From SHZI01 sp963802215 (lineage in GTDB: Bacteria > Pseudomonadota > Gammaproteobacteria > Steroidobacterales > GCA-2729495): a stretch of 64,000 bases of DNA. The notes beneath the pieces were generated by a model. The model saw only the letters and a list, made by a program, of their open reading frames with translations, did no database searches and was not told the DNA's origin. The translations under genes were made by a program, and so were the position numbers. Location of the stretch: positions 930,001 to 994,000 of the forward strand of contig CAWDHQ010000002.1 in NCBI GenBank assembly GCA_963802215.1, in the 5' to 3' direction. Each line of letters begins with the position of its first letter. Positions within the stretch are counted from its first letter, which is position 1. This document shows positions 61,711-64,000 of the stretch, one piece after another.

Positions 61711-63318
61711 ATGACTGCCGGCCCTCAGACTTCTTGGTTCTCAGGTCGCGCGCTAGTGCGTGTGCTAATGGCCACCAGCGCCCTGGCAGTGGCCGTGGCC
61801 GGCTGTGGTGGCAAGCCGCCCGCCAGTTCCACGCCCGCCGCTGCCCCGGCGACTGCCGAGGCTCCCCCTCCGGAAGCCGCACCCGCGCCGCTGGCCGCCA
61901 CCGACACCACCTGGACCCCCGAGGCCCTCGAGGACCTGCTGGCCCCGATCGCCCTCTACCCGGACGTGGTGCTGGGCCAGGTGCTCGTCGCCGCCACCAA
62001 TCCCCAGGAGGTCCTGGACGCCGGCAACTGGCTGCTGGAAAACCAGAAGCTGGAGGGCAGGGCCCTCGATCAGGCCGCAAGGGCCATCGGCTTCACCCCG
62101 CCCATTCGCGGGTTGATCCAGTCACCCGAAGTCGTCGACATGCTCTGCATGCAGATGGACTGGACTACCGAGCTCGGACAGGCCTTCGTCAACGACCAGG
62201 CCGGCGTGCTCGATGCCGTCCAGCGGCTCCGGGCCCAGGCGAAGGACGTGGGCAACCTCGCGAGCTCCGACAAACTGACGGTCGAGACGGAGCAACAGGA
62301 CGGCAAGGACGTGATCACCGTGGCGCCGCCCACCCCGCAGGTAGTCTACGTGCCCCAGTACGATCCGGTGGCGGTCTACGCACCGCCCGCGCCGGTCCCG
62401 GCGCCCGCCACGACGACTACCGTGGTGACGGAAGAGAAGAAGGGCTTCAGCACCGGTGCGATGGTCACGACGGGACTGCTGGGCTTCGGCGGCGGACTCC
62501 TGGTCAGCGAGATCTTCGAGGATGACGACGATGACTGGGACAACTACAGCCCGCGTTACTACGGCCCGCCCATGCCCTACTACCCGCCGTATCCCTATCG
62601 GCCGCGCTACGGTAATGGCTATTACCCCAACAACGACTACCGTCGCCCGGCGAACTACAGCAAGGGATTCAACAACAACACGATCATCGTCAACAACGGT
62701 AACGACGACTACTGGAACCGCTACGACGGCAAGTCCGGCAACAACCGGAACTCCCGCAAGGTGGAGAGCCCCATCTCCGCCGCGAAGCCGAACCGTCCCG
62801 AACTCGACGCCCTGAACGCCCGGGCCAGGGAGCAGCCGAAGCGCGTCGCGCCGGCGCAGCCGGACTCGTGGAAGGGCCAGAGTGGTTACGCCGGGGCAAA
62901 GCCGGGTGCGAAGGACAAGGTTGCCGACGCGCGCCCGGGGGATCCTGCCGGACGGACCGCTGCTGCACCGAAGGTGCAGGGGTCCTATACCGGTGGCAAG
63001 GCCGCAAGCCCGAGTGCTGCGGCCAAGGCGGCCAGCGCCAGCAGGCCCGCCGTCAAGGATGCGGCGCCCAGTGTGCAGCGCCCCGCGTCGAAGGCCGCGG
63101 CCACCGATCGCGGCCGCCCTGCAACCCCGGCGAGCAAGCCGTCGGCGCCAGCCCGCGCCCCGGACCGGAGCAAGTCCAGCGCGGTTTCCGGCGCCAGCCG
63201 CGGTGGTGCCGCCGACAAGGCGGCGAGCCAGCGTGGGCGCGAGAGCATGCCAAAGGGCGTGCCCGCCAAGGCCAGGAGTCCTGGCAGCAAGGGGCCTGGC
63301 AAGAAGGCCGGGCGATAG
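61711..63318 (+). CDS. DUF3300 family lipoprotein
   Basis: 535 residues. Lipobox in VLMATSALAVAVAGCGGKPP. The DUF3300 domain covers about residues 55-210: LEDLLAPIALYPDVVLGQVLVAATNPQEVLDAGNWL, ALDQAARAIGFTPPIRGLIQSPEVVDMLCMQMDWTTELGQAFVNDQAGVLDAVQRLR, PQVVYVPQYDPVAVYAPP. A glycine-rich hydrophobic stretch (GAMVTTGLLGFGGGLLVSEIFEDDDDD) follows, then a Tyr/Pro/Asn-rich linker and a long basic Ala/Lys/Pro tail. Family function unknown. The ATG at 61711 is favoured by the lipobox. It is followed 16 bp later by a DUF2950 gene, a frequent pairing. Confidence 0.9.
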   Translation: MTAGPQTSWFSGRALVRVLMATSALAVAVAGCGGKPPASSTPAAAPATAEAPPPEAAPAPLAATDTTWTPEALEDLLAPIALYPDVVLGQVLVAATNPQEVLDAGNWLLENQKLEGRALDQAARAIGFTPPIRGLIQSPEVVDMLCMQMDWTTELGQAFVNDQAGVLDAVQRLRAQAKDVGNLASSDKLTVETEQQDGKDVITVAPPTPQVVYVPQYDPVAVYAPPAPVPAPATTTTVVTEEKKGFSTGAMVTTGLLGFGGGLLVSEIFEDDDDDWDNYSPRYYGPPMPYYPPYPYRPRYGNGYYPNNDYRRPANYSKGFNNNTIIVNNGNDDYWNRYDGKSGNNRNSRKVESPISAAKPNRPELDALNARAREQPKRVAPAQPDSWKGQSGYAGAKPGAKDKVADARPGDPAGRTAAAPKVQGSYTGGKAASPSAAAKAASASRPAVKDAAPSVQRPASKAAATDRGRPATPASKPSAPARAPDRSKSSAVSGASRGGAADKAASQRGRESMPKGVPAKARSPGSKGPGKKAGR

Positions 63319-63334
63319 GGCAGGGGGATTCATC

Positions 63335-64000
63335 ATGATGCGCATTCAATCGCCACGTCTGCCCGCAACGCTGTTGCTCGGCCTCCTTCTCGCCAGCTCG
63401 CTGACGACGGCAAGTGCTGCGGACCAGTCCTTCGAGTCCGCCGAGGCTGCGGTCGCGGCTTTCGTGGCCGCGCTGGAGAAGGACGACACCGCCAGCCTGC
63501 AGGCCATGCTGGGCCCTGGCACGGAGACGCTGCTGTCCTCCGGTGATGCCATCCAGGACCAGGGTGACCGGGCGGACTTCGTCGCGGCGTACGGGAAGAA
63601 TCACTTCCTGGCAGCGGACGGTCCCGACGCCATGACGCTGGTCGTCGGTGAGAACGAATACCAGTTTCCGGTTCCCGTGGTGAAGCGCGATGGCCGCTGG
63701 GTGCTGGACGGCGAGAAAGGCGTTGACGAGCTCGTGTACCGCCGGATCGGTGGCAACGAGCTTGGCGCCATCGCCGTCTCCCGCGGCTTCGTCGATGCGC
63801 AACTCGAGTACGCCGCCGAGGGGCGCGACGGCGACCCTGCGGGCATCTATGCGCTGAAGCTGGTCAGCGACGACGGTGCGCGGAACGGACTCTACTGGCC
63901 CACCGGCGCTGACGAGCCACCGAGCCCCGCGGGACCGTTCGTGGCGGCCGCGGCAGGCGAGGGCTATCGCCGCGGGGCCCGTCAGCCCTATCACGGCTAC
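63335..64000 (+). CDS. DUF2950 family protein, 3' end beyond window
   Basis: 222 codons are open to the window end, with no stop. Signal peptide (LPATLLLGLLLASSLTTASAAD) precedes a DUF2950 region: FESAEAAVAAFVAALEKDDTASLQAMLGP, NHFLAADGPDAMTLVVGENEYQFPVPVVKRDGRWVLDGEKG, ISRGFVDAQLEYA-like (AVSRGFVDAQLEYAAEGRDGDPAGIYALKL), YWPTGADEPPSPAGPFVAAAAGEGY. The family is secreted and often lies beside DUF3300, with no known function. Either of two neighbouring ATGs (63335, 63338) may start it. It was absent from simple stop-to-stop lists because it runs off the edge. Confidence 0.85.
   Translation, partial: MMRIQSPRLPATLLLGLLLASSLTTASAADQSFESAEAAVAAFVAALEKDDTASLQAMLGPGTETLLSSGDAIQDQGDRADFVAAYGKNHFLAADGPDAMTLVVGENEYQFPVPVVKRDGRWVLDGEKGVDELVYRRIGGNELGAIAVSRGFVDAQLEYAAEGRDGDPAGIYALKLVSDDGARNGLYWPTGADEPPSPAGPFVAAAAGEGYRRGARQPYHGY

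Overview
The window is a dense, GC-rich (by eye well above 60% G+C) chromosomal segment of a Gram-negative bacterium. It has about 54 protein genes, many with signal peptides or lipoboxes, and outer-membrane proteins of several classes (DcaP-type porin, OMPLA, TonB-dependent receptor, FadL-like barrel, patatin/Omp85-type protein, OMF efflux channel). The porin, RND pump, MarC, DUF3300/DUF2950 pair, DUF3604 proteins, arylsulfatase and REP-like repeats ending in GGCGCTCCTAC together suggest a gammaproteobacterium of the Xanthomonadales/Nevskiales/Steroidobacterales kind. That placement is inference. I see no rRNA, tRNA, CRISPR array, transposase or phage gene. No stretch longer than about 300 bases lacks a gene; the longest gap is the 252 bp between the TetR gene and the porin.

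Layout. (1) 1-1068: C-terminal part of a SulP/STAS transporter. (2) 1058-11677: a TetR regulator divergent from a six-gene run: DcaP-like porin, secreted glutaminase, Orn/Lys/Arg-type PLP decarboxylase, AspT-type antiporter, aspartate 4-decarboxylase, secreted asparaginase. Around the single antiporter the order is deamidase - decarboxylase - antiporter - decarboxylase - deamidase. This is the most interesting locus. It reads as a periplasm-to-cytoplasm pathway that deamidates Gln and Asn outside, imports the acid, decarboxylates it inside and exports the product, with proton consumption and membrane-potential gain. (3) 11755-19251: small lipoproteins, AI-2E-family permease, Ca2+/H+ antiporter, secreted VOC protein, a 32-bp inverted repeat, SYLF-domain protein, and a Ptb/Pta-like acyltransferase with acetate kinase. 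(4) 19367-26101: complete RND tripartite pump followed by outer-membrane phospholipase A. (5) 26120-31661: K+ channel-like protein, membrane proteins, MarC, and two more AspT-family proteins in tandem with no decarboxylase beside them.

(6) 31751-45784: envelope and stress-type genes: two DUF3313 proteins, a secreted amidohydrolase, MscS channel, patatin/Omp85 fusion overlapping an AsmA-family gene, DUF4344 metallopeptidase, glycine-zipper protein, FadL-like barrel. (7) 45827-58224: LysR regulator divergent from an arylsulfatase, then a secreted HAD phosphatase, two DUF3604 (PHP-like) proteins bracketing tandemly duplicated barrels and a third barrel, then a convergent TonB-dependent receptor. 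This looks like an uptake and hydrolysis locus for a sulfated and/or phosphorylated compound. (8) 58299-64000: VOC protein, an orphan TAXI-type binding protein with its own LysR regulator, and a DUF3300-DUF2950 pair cut by the window edge.
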